From positions 62,001 through 126,000 of the IMG/VR virus record IMGVR_UViG_3300008954_000005: a DNA stretch of 64,000 nt, one strand, 5' to 3'. This DNA is from a virus. Under the pieces are notes generated by a model that was given only the letters and a program-made list of their open reading frames with translations, did not search any database and was not told the DNA's origin. Positions 51,501 to 58,068 of the stretch are shown piece after piece (position 1 is the first letter of the stretch; each line of letters begins with the position of its first letter). A program made the position numbers and the translations under genes.

Positions 51501-54212
51501 GACCAAGGTGACATGGTCAGCATCGGACCTAAGCCAGATAAAGCGTTCCCAGTCCTGCCAGTTTGGCAAAACAAGTGTGAACGGCCGCATCGGGTTTTCA
51601 TAGATGGTGTTACCGGTAGCAGACTGAACCGCTCGCCCGTCCACGGGGCTCACTAGCCCCGAATACCGCATATTCTCGTTAGCAGAGAAGTTGTTGTGGT
51701 AAGCAGCATTCAGTCCGTGTGACGGAACGAAACTAACACCCTCAGAATTAGTTACAACGGGGGCCTTGGTGATGTACTTAACCTGCCAAGTATCGCCACC
51801 ATCTGTGTAAAAAGTACTGCCGCCAGCGGCATCACCATGCGTACCATTCTGGTCAGTAGCCTGGAATGGGTATCCGCCTGGACCCACTAAAGTTAGGTGA
51901 TCGTGTTCGGGGCCATCGTCTTCAGGTTCTGCGTGAACGCTCCCGACAATGATTGTTCCGCATTGATCGTTGTTTGGATCAGCGACGGCTGAAATTATTT
52001 TCCCGGCATATCTGCGGAATTTATGAGTACCTACATTACTATCTGGGTGCTCAAACCGAACCCAGTCACCCCAGCAGCCCCACGTACTATCCTCCCAAGC
52101 TTCTGTGAGCGTAGGCTTACCGGCAACCGTGCACTCGACGTATAGCTCCCACAAACTACTCCCAAGTATCTGGGCGGTTGGGGAGTCCGTCGTGTTCAAC
52201 CCATCATTTCTTGGGTGTGGTATCCCAGGCCCAACGCCCAAAGGAAGCTCTACGGTAGTTTGCTTATCAATCTCGGCGTCTGTTCCTGTGCGTAGAAACG
52301 ACTGCCACCCTCGGAGCTTCATAGCGTCCGCAAAATCAAGCCCTGCGTCTAAGTTTAGACCCTCAGTAAAGAAGTCAGGCTTAATCGCTGACAGCAGGTT
52401 CTCTCGAACGGTGCTTAGGGTTTTGATGTGCGCTTGGTACGAACCACTATAAAAAGACTTCCCGTCTTGGAAGGTAAGGACAGGGTTCAGAATAAACCCA
52501 GACGGAGCGCAACCATAGATTAGGCCGGGAGCAGTTTCCAAAGAGAACAGGACTGGCTCACCAGCAGCAACAACGCCATTATGAACACCATCATCTGGAC
52601 CTAAAACATCGGAGCCAAACTTGATATCTCCGATAGCTGCGGCCATGCCCCACTCTCCTGCGGAGTGGTCTTCTGGCCAGATGTGTGCGTGTCCGTGGAA
52701 TAAGAAGGTGCCGGGAAGGAGGCCCCAGTTTTGTTCCGCGCCGTCCTCCTTATCGGGGAGGCCGACGCTGTTTCGTGAGCGTTGCCCGCCGTACCTGTTG
52801 TACGTCGTTACCCCACCGCTAGCATGAGCAACACCGCGAGACCAATCGTAAGAACCGTCAGCACCGTCGTAGTTTTTCGTTACGAATCTGGTGGTATCCG
52901 TACTTGCGGACAGGTACAGGTCTCCAGGTCGCTCATCGGGGCGATCATCTCTGAGGAGATCGGGGCGTGGGACGACAAACGCGATGTGCGCAAAGTTCGA
53001 TCTAAGCGCCGGGTTCAGCGCCGTACTTTCAGGATCTGTAGGATCACCCGAATCTTGGTGATACGGGGCGGTTCTCCAAGAGACAAACTCCCCCTCCATA
53101 AACTGCATGTAATCTCGAACAGTTACTTTATGGAGGCCCCCGCGTGTAAGGATGACCTTTGACCCGGTTCCGGTAGGCGGTTTCGCGTCAGCCGGTACAA
53201 TTTCGGCAATCTGAAAAAGTCCATTATTACCTGCCTGGGCTCCCTCAGCACCGTCACCGGTGATTTCAACGAAACACCCTGGCTTCAGATACAACTCATC
53301 AAAGGAGTAGTCTTTGATGTACAAGCCGTCTGTGTCCCATTCGGCAATACGTGCATATCGCTCGTTTCCACTATAGGGCGGAAGGTCTGTTTTAATGCGC
53401 TTAACTGGGGGGATATACAGCGGTATTCCTGACGCAGCTTGGCTGGTCAAAAAGCGCTGTTCTTGATTCTTGTACTTTGGTTGGTGGTACGAATACCCTG
53501 TACCGCTGTTGTACTCGGTATCGTTCTCAAATACGTCGCTAGGACAAACTGTGTGGTGCGTATCTTGGATAGGCTGGAGGCCACCAGTCTCATTGGGGTT
53601 CGCAACTACAGATAAGTCCGTGGCCCCTTCTGGGTGTACGGCACCTCCGCCACCGGGGACTCCCCCACCGTACTGTCCTTCTACCCTATGGAATTTGACG
53701 TGCCTTTGAAGTTCGTTGGGGGTCTGCCCAACGTATACCCACTGAGCGGGGACTCTTCCGCTTGCGTTAGTCCCACCAGAAAGGTGTAAATCCGTCTTAC
53801 CGGTTCTTACCAAATCATCGCTGGTGGTAAGTGCCGCATTCATCATGTCGGCTTGATCACCAACATCGTGATTATCGCTAAGTACGACTGAGCCCCGCAT
53901 CCACAGAATTTCGCCGGTCCAACCACCGGACATGAAATCGTCGTCGTTCCAGAGTTGCATGGGAGAGATCACGGCGCTCTTTAGCGTGATCGCATTTAGT
54001 ACCGAACTAATAGATTCGATATTAGTCGCTAATGCTGCAAGAGCCCGGTTAAACGCTAGACTAGTAGCGTCTTCCCCATAGGCCATAAACTTTGTGGCCG
54101 GTTGCTGTGGGTCGAACGGGGTAAGTGTATTTGCTGGGGCAGACTCGGTTAGTGCCTTCTCGCCCGTAGATACCTTCCCAACTAACCGCCCAAAATACTT
54201 ATAGGACATCAT
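45561..54212 (-). CDS. Giant parallel beta-helix appendage protein
   Basis: A 2883-residue protein and the largest gene here. The first ~120 residues are helical and may anchor it to the particle (TSLAFNRALAALATNIESISSVLNAITLK). A long non-repetitive Asp/Gly/Trp/His-rich part follows. From about residue 1500 onward there are many short repeats of the parallel beta-helix type: SLDNITLRNCRAIN, GITIDSCEAV, TVTNCSFHGG, GTIENNTISG, IRIVNNTIRD, with the repeated Asn-Asn-x-Ile steps typical of pectate-lyase or NosD-like helices. Phage tailspikes and adhesins use this fold to bind or cut surface sugars. AGGAG lies ahead of two adjacent ATGs (54212 and 54209). No catalytic site is identified. Confidence 0.85.
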   Translation of the reverse strand: MMSYKYFGRLVGKVSTGEKALTESAPANTLTPFDPQQPATKFMAYGEDATSLAFNRALAALATNIESISSVLNAITLKSAVISPMQLWNDDDFMSGGWTGEILWMRGSVVLSDNHDVGDQADMMNAALTTSDDLVRTGKTDLHLSGGTNASGRVPAQWVYVGQTPNELQRHVKFHRVEGQYGGGVPGGGGAVHPEGATDLSVVANPNETGGLQPIQDTHHTVCPSDVFENDTEYNSGTGYSYHQPKYKNQEQRFLTSQAASGIPLYIPPVKRIKTDLPPYSGNERYARIAEWDTDGLYIKDYSFDELYLKPGCFVEITGDGAEGAQAGNNGLFQIAEIVPADAKPPTGTGSKVILTRGGLHKVTVRDYMQFMEGEFVSWRTAPYHQDSGDPTDPESTALNPALRSNFAHIAFVVPRPDLLRDDRPDERPGDLYLSASTDTTRFVTKNYDGADGSYDWSRGVAHASGGVTTYNRYGGQRSRNSVGLPDKEDGAEQNWGLLPGTFLFHGHAHIWPEDHSAGEWGMAAAIGDIKFGSDVLGPDDGVHNGVVAAGEPVLFSLETAPGLIYGCAPSGFILNPVLTFQDGKSFYSGSYQAHIKTLSTVRENLLSAIKPDFFTEGLNLDAGLDFADAMKLRGWQSFLRTGTDAEIDKQTTVELPLGVGPGIPHPRNDGLNTTDSPTAQILGSSLWELYVECTVAGKPTLTEAWEDSTWGCWGDWVRFEHPDSNVGTHKFRRYAGKIISAVADPNNDQCGTIIVGSVHAEPEDDGPEHDHLTLVGPGGYPFQATDQNGTHGDAAGGSTFYTDGGDTWQVKYITKAPVVTNSEGVSFVPSHGLNAAYHNNFSANENMRYSGLVSPVDGRAVQSATGNTIYENPMRPFTLVLPNWQDWERFIWLRSDADHVTLVRLDSKHHDYDDVWSTNTEREQGARVRIGYGRLNAIAPRKQVDDDGDSEIDTIKSQDDSLTWASSTGYHYNVFGLDNWYAWAHGTVFGSETITATPPWYDEDIGWNVYDSEGVTLEVGGIDPDLVRRDIPLEGMVSAAARDDGGDKNPSLKQAAFDHSTTPQESQDRSILGSIEATVLGNYNHDLVNEATRKLYGHETVTIGEAYMKTEHQFGVLSNGVITGGYCFSLVNENAGEIFPSDTLFDRLSYHDFGDWTADDADGAKRGLVFCEAYVLLGGAKWHIPADVYNLEDYSDDLDSREFMVWFDARARKVLIKPIGSAADMHSSPAAADPWLWSQYDEAHIVPFAKVVTDNDGFIEAVINLRKPISRVDERTNLLVGTTSTEELASHMKLVDSAPGEGHSQFGVDAHTQAQLHFKNVGEALVYIEHMDNTQAYKGRKWTIEVVGSCHEFDHEARGITLPMRFPVHGINLIGHKGADQSWLHNREMRTAYTHPTEPASAEGVWMSWWHGAATPTDDAVNDDGWLRIHPGHGPVIYWSEGKPLFDLNSRQGVTVRDVNLRFIGVDHGLDEEAFAGNYWDTGWDTGVEDGHNTRPNVAAFICTRKDGDLSIPAMDQDRGGMWTAIYGLQRPNAAFSGNYLFEGVTLHNGGILCDFYNPTTYTRTTASLDNITLRNCRAINVTHGLAAFGCTIWADDGDVGEMVNWDNVTPYGAAFSYGAGNHKKYHKGITIDSCEAVCVPSEHGHMHEMWEEDHTAFSKRRAGVFATHSKEVTVTNCSFHGGFAYGVYFGEDVQWYDFGGSAESQHWATGTIENNTISGPLEVGIFACSQHEFSDIRIVNNTIRDPGMPYWKKENYSTQYACEDPWGIVVDGANFQVTGNTIRHTVYALDAYGGDGLDKSQSNFCGGIYFTGAQAFYYKALPSEISGNSIHLVGKALKGIVLADAVMTDFWEYVASHTHGIHINGNNIINDITTGYSWSTGYYSYENNEGGVDDVFDAADARFELMGTNYPFSIFVGWGHQTVKIVDNNLVGPVYFGIGTNNSIFSNNTLRDCAASPSGYLPESNGVMNTNDKGNAAMLVAYDTQNISITNNQMHMGHVFLDSCMNAKVDGNNLYPHGDRYVIDPVNQPVGIFLREDCHQANIINNHIPGDGFIFVGAGGDCFDCSIRGNKWGVRAETQSNYAYYGGFYTADIDHNQGYLGEIDLWDYDLDGDDIHNGGLVYWDGGGGLIADNVLLNNDIFVGNYNWDLGDWYGSGQVALAEGDTIIAEKRAGANFTVSRNKLNGGSIHMYSWGGSIVDNDLRRYSPGDGRPLQQALDLWLFVGTFYQPNIESYGRATRISGNACPGTIYSAWNDNGIISENSVGRDIVTYSGKSLQIINNNLSVIEPQMLSLDTVSGKVRYNPTDDPARHIHGQGNIVLQSSDNAVVSGNVSLMGYEEISARPKYLLGVRTDPNDHLYYADYVAPFRNWELYGPESGYQVDFDHGVYVMQYIDAGGDTEGNVTAHQDTRAFAEAGNSNHVGGPGHNYWCQQPEPGESGFPAEDHSKHRIGLVYSNSGGLYSCSGGTNNVGPFSPLNWQSRRRSDDGFPSMEIMLGSTDSYTTWGRRIYAYDSFGVDINNNKVAHIEVDNCSKGSVTRNRCFWGGFNPNYTLKNHSILLHGDVTEFVVSDNKCSGSIWIADNYNWGDVSSGPDGDDTVYNWGSVQVSLMVNGNTCGWHTDRTSFCSSQINLSNDTTPEEEQWATSKYLFGGGGNILIDNCTMVTANHNVLNAARGPYPDRWWDNTMDGVEWGEIYLNRLGNPFAQIISTSDDGSSHMQAHKQNYGTVVTFNQAAGVMGWVRQPDHHTENFTNDTDDFFDNGEYKGPYASGNSLRYLSDRVIPCIGGSFGDWTGNRLTDDIFTVMTELWTEGGSFAGFTIEDFTHPYWGLKDWVGSNTHWWGNMDSTTGPFQANGEHGNASIPSCTGSKYFGNPTLNYWDKD

Positions 54213-54218
54213 ATGCTC

Positions 54219-54875
54219 CTAGAAACGAATTTCCCACTCTACGCGAAGAATAACATTTGGCGTCACGTGAATAGGATCAAAGATATTGTACGCGACTAGG
54301 TAATTAGACGCTGCAGGATCTGCCTCTTCTGGGAGAGGCGGGTTGGCTTCATGCGTGTACCTCGGATTTGCGGAACTCAAATACAAGCCAGCCTCTGTGA
54401 TGGGAACGCTCGTTCCCACTTCCACATTAGACACCCTCGTAACGTTCCCAGCAAAAGATAGCTCATCCTCAGCAATATCACAGATAAACCTAGTACGAAA
54501 ATCACCCGGAAAATAGACACTATCATTCGATTGATTGTCTACCTGTTTCAGGTATAGCCTCTGGTCGAAATCAACGCTAATCGGGATTGGGTCTTGGATA
54601 GCCGTTACTGTAACTAATTCAGTCTGGCCTGTCGCAAAGTCGGTGTCTGTTTGTAGGGCTCCACCACAACCGAAACCGATGTACTTGATCTTGTCTGTGT
54701 TGTGTGGGCTCGGGGGGTCTTGGCTGTAATTATCGGAACCAATGATCTTGGCCAACCAACTGCGCCCGGTGTTTGTGAAGACGTTGTGCCCAAAACGCTC
54801 TTCAATTAGTTTCCCATCCTTAATAACAGCGATCGCTACGTTTATTGTCGGGTCGAGTTTATCGGATAACAGCAT
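54219..54875 (-). CDS. Virion/appendage protein, function unknown
   Basis: A 218-residue beta-rich protein (DKLDPTINVAIAVIKDGKLIEERFGHNVFTNTGRSWLAKIIG..., later RYTHEANPPLPEEADPAASNYLVAYNIFDPIHVTPNVILRVEWEIRF). The ending VTPNVILRVEWEIRF resembles C-termini of small tail-fibre or collar proteins. AAGGA stands 7 bases ahead of the ATG, and the gene is 6 bases upstream of the giant beta-helix gene, so it is likely its partner or connector. No family recognised. Confidence 0.65.
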   Translation of the reverse strand: MLLSDKLDPTINVAIAVIKDGKLIEERFGHNVFTNTGRSWLAKIIGSDNYSQDPPSPHNTDKIKYIGFGCGGALQTDTDFATGQTELVTVTAIQDPIPISVDFDQRLYLKQVDNQSNDSVYFPGDFRTRFICDIAEDELSFAGNVTRVSNVEVGTSVPITEAGLYLSSANPRYTHEANPPLPEEADPAASNYLVAYNIFDPIHVTPNVILRVEWEIRF

Positions 54876-55016
54876 AGTTGCGTCCTTGTAAATAACTTAG
54901 ATACTGCGCGTGAAGTACCTATTTCTCTAACAGCTTTTATCATATATCCCAAGACCTGGGTTGAAAAGCAGCAGTATAAAAATGGTCTCAGTCTTTCATT
55001 ACAAGATAATAAGGTT
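54876..55016 (-). promoter_or_regulatory. Intergenic space with weak promoter-like boxes
   Basis: About 140 bases between the terminator at 55017 and the 218-residue gene. On the minus strand a TATACT box (near 54974) and a second TATGAT (near 54940) are visible, but spacing to -35-like sequences is poor. TTTTTATAC around 54974 only partly resembles the shared CTTATACC motif. Confidence 0.25.
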
Positions 55017-55044
55017 GGGGAGGGGGGAAAAATCCCCCCTCCCC
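55017..55044 (-). terminator. GC-rich hairpin terminator
   Basis: GGGGAGGGGGGA (55017-55028) pairs perfectly with TCCCCCCTCCCC (55033-55044), 12 bp with a 4-base loop. In the minus-strand direction it follows the 998-residue gene by 24 bases, then AACCTTATTATC, a weak T-tract. Confidence 0.65.
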
Positions 55045-55068
55045 GGTTTTATTAGATGGCTACATCAC

Positions 55069-58065
55069 TTACGCAATGTTGTCACCACCGCTGTTGGCAC
55101 CACCCGTACCATCGCAGAACATGACGATACGAATATCCTCAAGACCCTGCGGGTTGGTTTGGAAGGTGATGAGTTCACTACCGCCAGCATCCTCATGGAG
55201 AATGTGCTCTGACGTAAGGCCGGTGTACTCTGCCATTCCGTTGATAGCCGTCAGAAGCTCACCATCGGTGTAGCCCTCCGTGTCGACATCAAGGATCCAC
55301 ATCTTCACAACGTCGTCAAACTGATTTCCAGCCTCAGTCTCATAAGACGCAGCTTCTACGAAATCAATCTCGATACCACTAACGTGCGCAAAGAGATCAA
55401 CGACATCCGCAACGCCCGCGCTGACAGCACCGGTGAGATCTGAAACAGCAACATTTACGGGATCGCTGCCGTCACCGACAATCTTGGAAGGTGCTCCTCC
55501 AGAAAGACGCATATCAGTGTTTGCGAGTTCCGCAATCCGCAACACGTTGCCGTGTGCCGGGTAGAGGCCGCGTGCACTGACGATTTGAATGATCTCTTCA
55601 AGAGCGGCGCTCTCGTCGACCTCAAGCAAAGCATCAACCAAATCAGCGCCCTGGATAGCGGACGGGAAGGTGTAGAACGAGCGGTCTCCCGAAAAGAACA
55701 AAGCCTCATTGTCAGCGAACTGGTCGGAGTCGCAAGCACGAGTCATGATACGAACATCGTATCGAGAACCCTCTACCTCTTCACCGGCACCGTCAAGCGA
55801 AGACTCAATACCAGTACTGACGTTGGCCGCGTACTGGCCTACTTCGTGTACCGCTTGCACGGACAGGGTCAGTTGAGTCTTCAGACCCCGCTGCTCCCGA
55901 CCATCGACTTCCTTGTAGGTTGAGCCATCACTAGCAAACACCGAATTGATAAGGAAGAGCTTGTCTCCCGTACCGTGCGGTGCAACCAAGTCATCAGCCA
56001 CAGTACAGGACACCACTTCCGTGGTCCATCCGCCTGCACCATCGTCGACCTGCTTCGTGATCTCACAACCGACCTGGATAAGTTCAGCAACAGGGTCGTT
56101 ATCTACACCAGCCTCGTAAGCGGCTTCCGCCATGTTGACACCAACGTAGACGAAATCATGAGAAGCACCCAGTGCGGAATCAGTTCCCGCCTGAACCCAA
56201 CGGTCGGCCTCAGCAGTTCGAACACCAGCGTACTCTGCTGCAGCGCCACTCATAAGGGTGGTATCAGCAATATTAAGAGGAGCAGGCTTCTCACAAGTGA
56301 TGAACACCGAATCATACGATCCCGAAGACAGTGCGGTTGCGCCCTCATCAGGCTCGCCCCACAATTCTTCCGCAGCAGCGTCAGTGTCTTCGTGCTCATA
56401 CACATCAAGTACCAACGTAAAGACACCGGTGTGCTTCAGACGATCTAGGTCCGCGCCATTCAGATGGTTTGCATCGTTAGCGGCACGAAGGTCTACGTCA
56501 AAGGTCATGGAGTCATCATCAATGATGGCAACATTTTCCAGAGGTAGTGTGAACGTAGCTCCACCCGACTCCTTCTTGAGATAACCCCAAAGAGCGGTTC
56601 CCTCTCCAGCGCCGGGAAGGTTTGCCCCAGCAGCCAGTTCGAGTGCCCACGAAGCCATCTCGCCCCATTCTTGGGCTTGGTTATCAGCAGCGTCAAATGG
56701 ACCAGGGGCCACCGAAGCGATGTTGAGAGAAGTGACGTTAACGACAATATCCTGCGCCGACAGCGTTACCTGACCAACCGTTACCCCAATACCAGCACCG
56801 TTTTGGTCACCAAAGACCTTAACGTTCCAAGTTCCCTGAGGGGAATCGGCTGGGATGCTGTACTCACACGACAGGATCTTACCGGTCGCATCAATAGGGT
56901 CCACTGCTTTGTTACTGACGTTGAACGCCTTACTAGTGAACACATCGTGAGTGATGGTAACACCGTGACCCAATTGAGTCCCCAGACACGCACGGGAACC
57001 AGCGGCAGCACATGTGACCGTGAGGTCTCTAGTTCCACCTACGCCCGCAGTCAGATCAGCCGCCGCAAGGGCAACAGCACTACCAGTCGCGTCAACAATC
57101 GTTGCAGTAGCCGAAGCAATCGGCTCCAGAGCAATCTGAAACGCGAGTGCATCACCGGGATCACCCGCATTCTTCGAAACAGCCGTTCTTAACGCAGTAT
57201 TACCGTCCCAAGCGCGAAGACGGACAGAGTAGTCCTTCTTGCCCTCTGGAAGCAGTGAGTTGGCCATCGCGTCGGAAGCAGGGATGCTCAGCGCAGCAGA
57301 TGCCGCGAGGCGATCAGCCTGATCCCTACCAGCTACGGTCACACTAGAAACCTCAATGAGTGTATTTAGGTTACCAGTCGCGTGGTCCATAATATCGACC
57401 ATAAGCGGGATCTGAGCACCAGCGGCAAAGTCAAGGCTCCCGGCCGACAAGGCCCCGGATACCCAACCCTGGGCTTGGCCAGAAACCCCTGGCTGATGAA
57501 TACCCAAGCCAGCGGCAGAAAAGATGCCGTTGTTGAGGTGGTACATCCCGAAACCACTCAAAGAGAGAGTGGGGCTCCCACCGGGTTGGTATGGAAGAAC
57601 GCCATCACCACCGGGGGCACCATCCCGAGCGCCAGCTTCCGAAGGGAAAAAGGAACGAAGGTCATTGGGAATACAGATCGCTGCATGATCCTTGCTAAAC
57701 ACGCCTGATTGCGTGGTAATAACAAGCTTCTTCGTTCCGAGTTTGGTACTCGGATCGATCAAGCAGTGTACGTCTGCCGATTCTAAGCTGACTTCGTCGA
57801 TTGAGGCTACTGTAATGCCCCCAACCGCGTCGTCTAGCTGGTCTTTGATTTGGACTGAATAGTCCGCTAAATTAAAAGCCATGAGTTGTATCTCCTGTGT
57901 TATTGATTCAAGGCCGTTTACAAACAAGACAGCAGGAGAAAGACCTACTATCTCAACGAACCCTAATATTAGGGGGGTTTGGGCAACAAAAAACGGTCTC
58001 CCGTTCGTATAAAGTGCTCGGTCGTTACTCGAATAAAATTCTACGCTGTCTAGCTTTGGGGCCAT
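55069..58065 (-). CDS. Large acidic virion/appendage protein
   Basis: A 998-residue, Ala/Gly/Asp-rich, beta-dominated protein with no family recognised. Domains with Ig-like strand spacing seem to repeat (for example ITVASIDEVSLESADVH, VTLSAQDIVVNVTSLNIASVAPGPF, LTLSVQAVHEVGQYAANVSTG). Two starts are possible: the ATG at 58065, 3 bases after the previous stop but with a weak site, and the ATG at 57882 (MAFNLADYSVQIKDQL) with AGGAG 9 bases ahead. The 61 residues between them (KLDSVEFYSSNDRALYTNGRPFFVAQTP...) look like real protein, so the longer form is kept. It is likely a structural or decoration component of the tail. Confidence 0.7.
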   Translation of the reverse strand: MAPKLDSVEFYSSNDRALYTNGRPFFVAQTPLILGFVEIVGLSPAVLFVNGLESITQEIQLMAFNLADYSVQIKDQLDDAVGGITVASIDEVSLESADVHCLIDPSTKLGTKKLVITTQSGVFSKDHAAICIPNDLRSFFPSEAGARDGAPGGDGVLPYQPGGSPTLSLSGFGMYHLNNGIFSAAGLGIHQPGVSGQAQGWVSGALSAGSLDFAAGAQIPLMVDIMDHATGNLNTLIEVSSVTVAGRDQADRLAASAALSIPASDAMANSLLPEGKKDYSVRLRAWDGNTALRTAVSKNAGDPGDALAFQIALEPIASATATIVDATGSAVALAAADLTAGVGGTRDLTVTCAAAGSRACLGTQLGHGVTITHDVFTSKAFNVSNKAVDPIDATGKILSCEYSIPADSPQGTWNVKVFGDQNGAGIGVTVGQVTLSAQDIVVNVTSLNIASVAPGPFDAADNQAQEWGEMASWALELAAGANLPGAGEGTALWGYLKKESGGATFTLPLENVAIIDDDSMTFDVDLRAANDANHLNGADLDRLKHTGVFTLVLDVYEHEDTDAAAEELWGEPDEGATALSSGSYDSVFITCEKPAPLNIADTTLMSGAAAEYAGVRTAEADRWVQAGTDSALGASHDFVYVGVNMAEAAYEAGVDNDPVAELIQVGCEITKQVDDGAGGWTTEVVSCTVADDLVAPHGTGDKLFLINSVFASDGSTYKEVDGREQRGLKTQLTLSVQAVHEVGQYAANVSTGIESSLDGAGEEVEGSRYDVRIMTRACDSDQFADNEALFFSGDRSFYTFPSAIQGADLVDALLEVDESAALEEIIQIVSARGLYPAHGNVLRIAELANTDMRLSGGAPSKIVGDGSDPVNVAVSDLTGAVSAGVADVVDLFAHVSGIEIDFVEAASYETEAGNQFDDVVKMWILDVDTEGYTDGELLTAINGMAEYTGLTSEHILHEDAGGSELITFQTNPQGLEDIRIVMFCDGTGGANSGGDNIA

Positions 58066-58068
58066 ATA

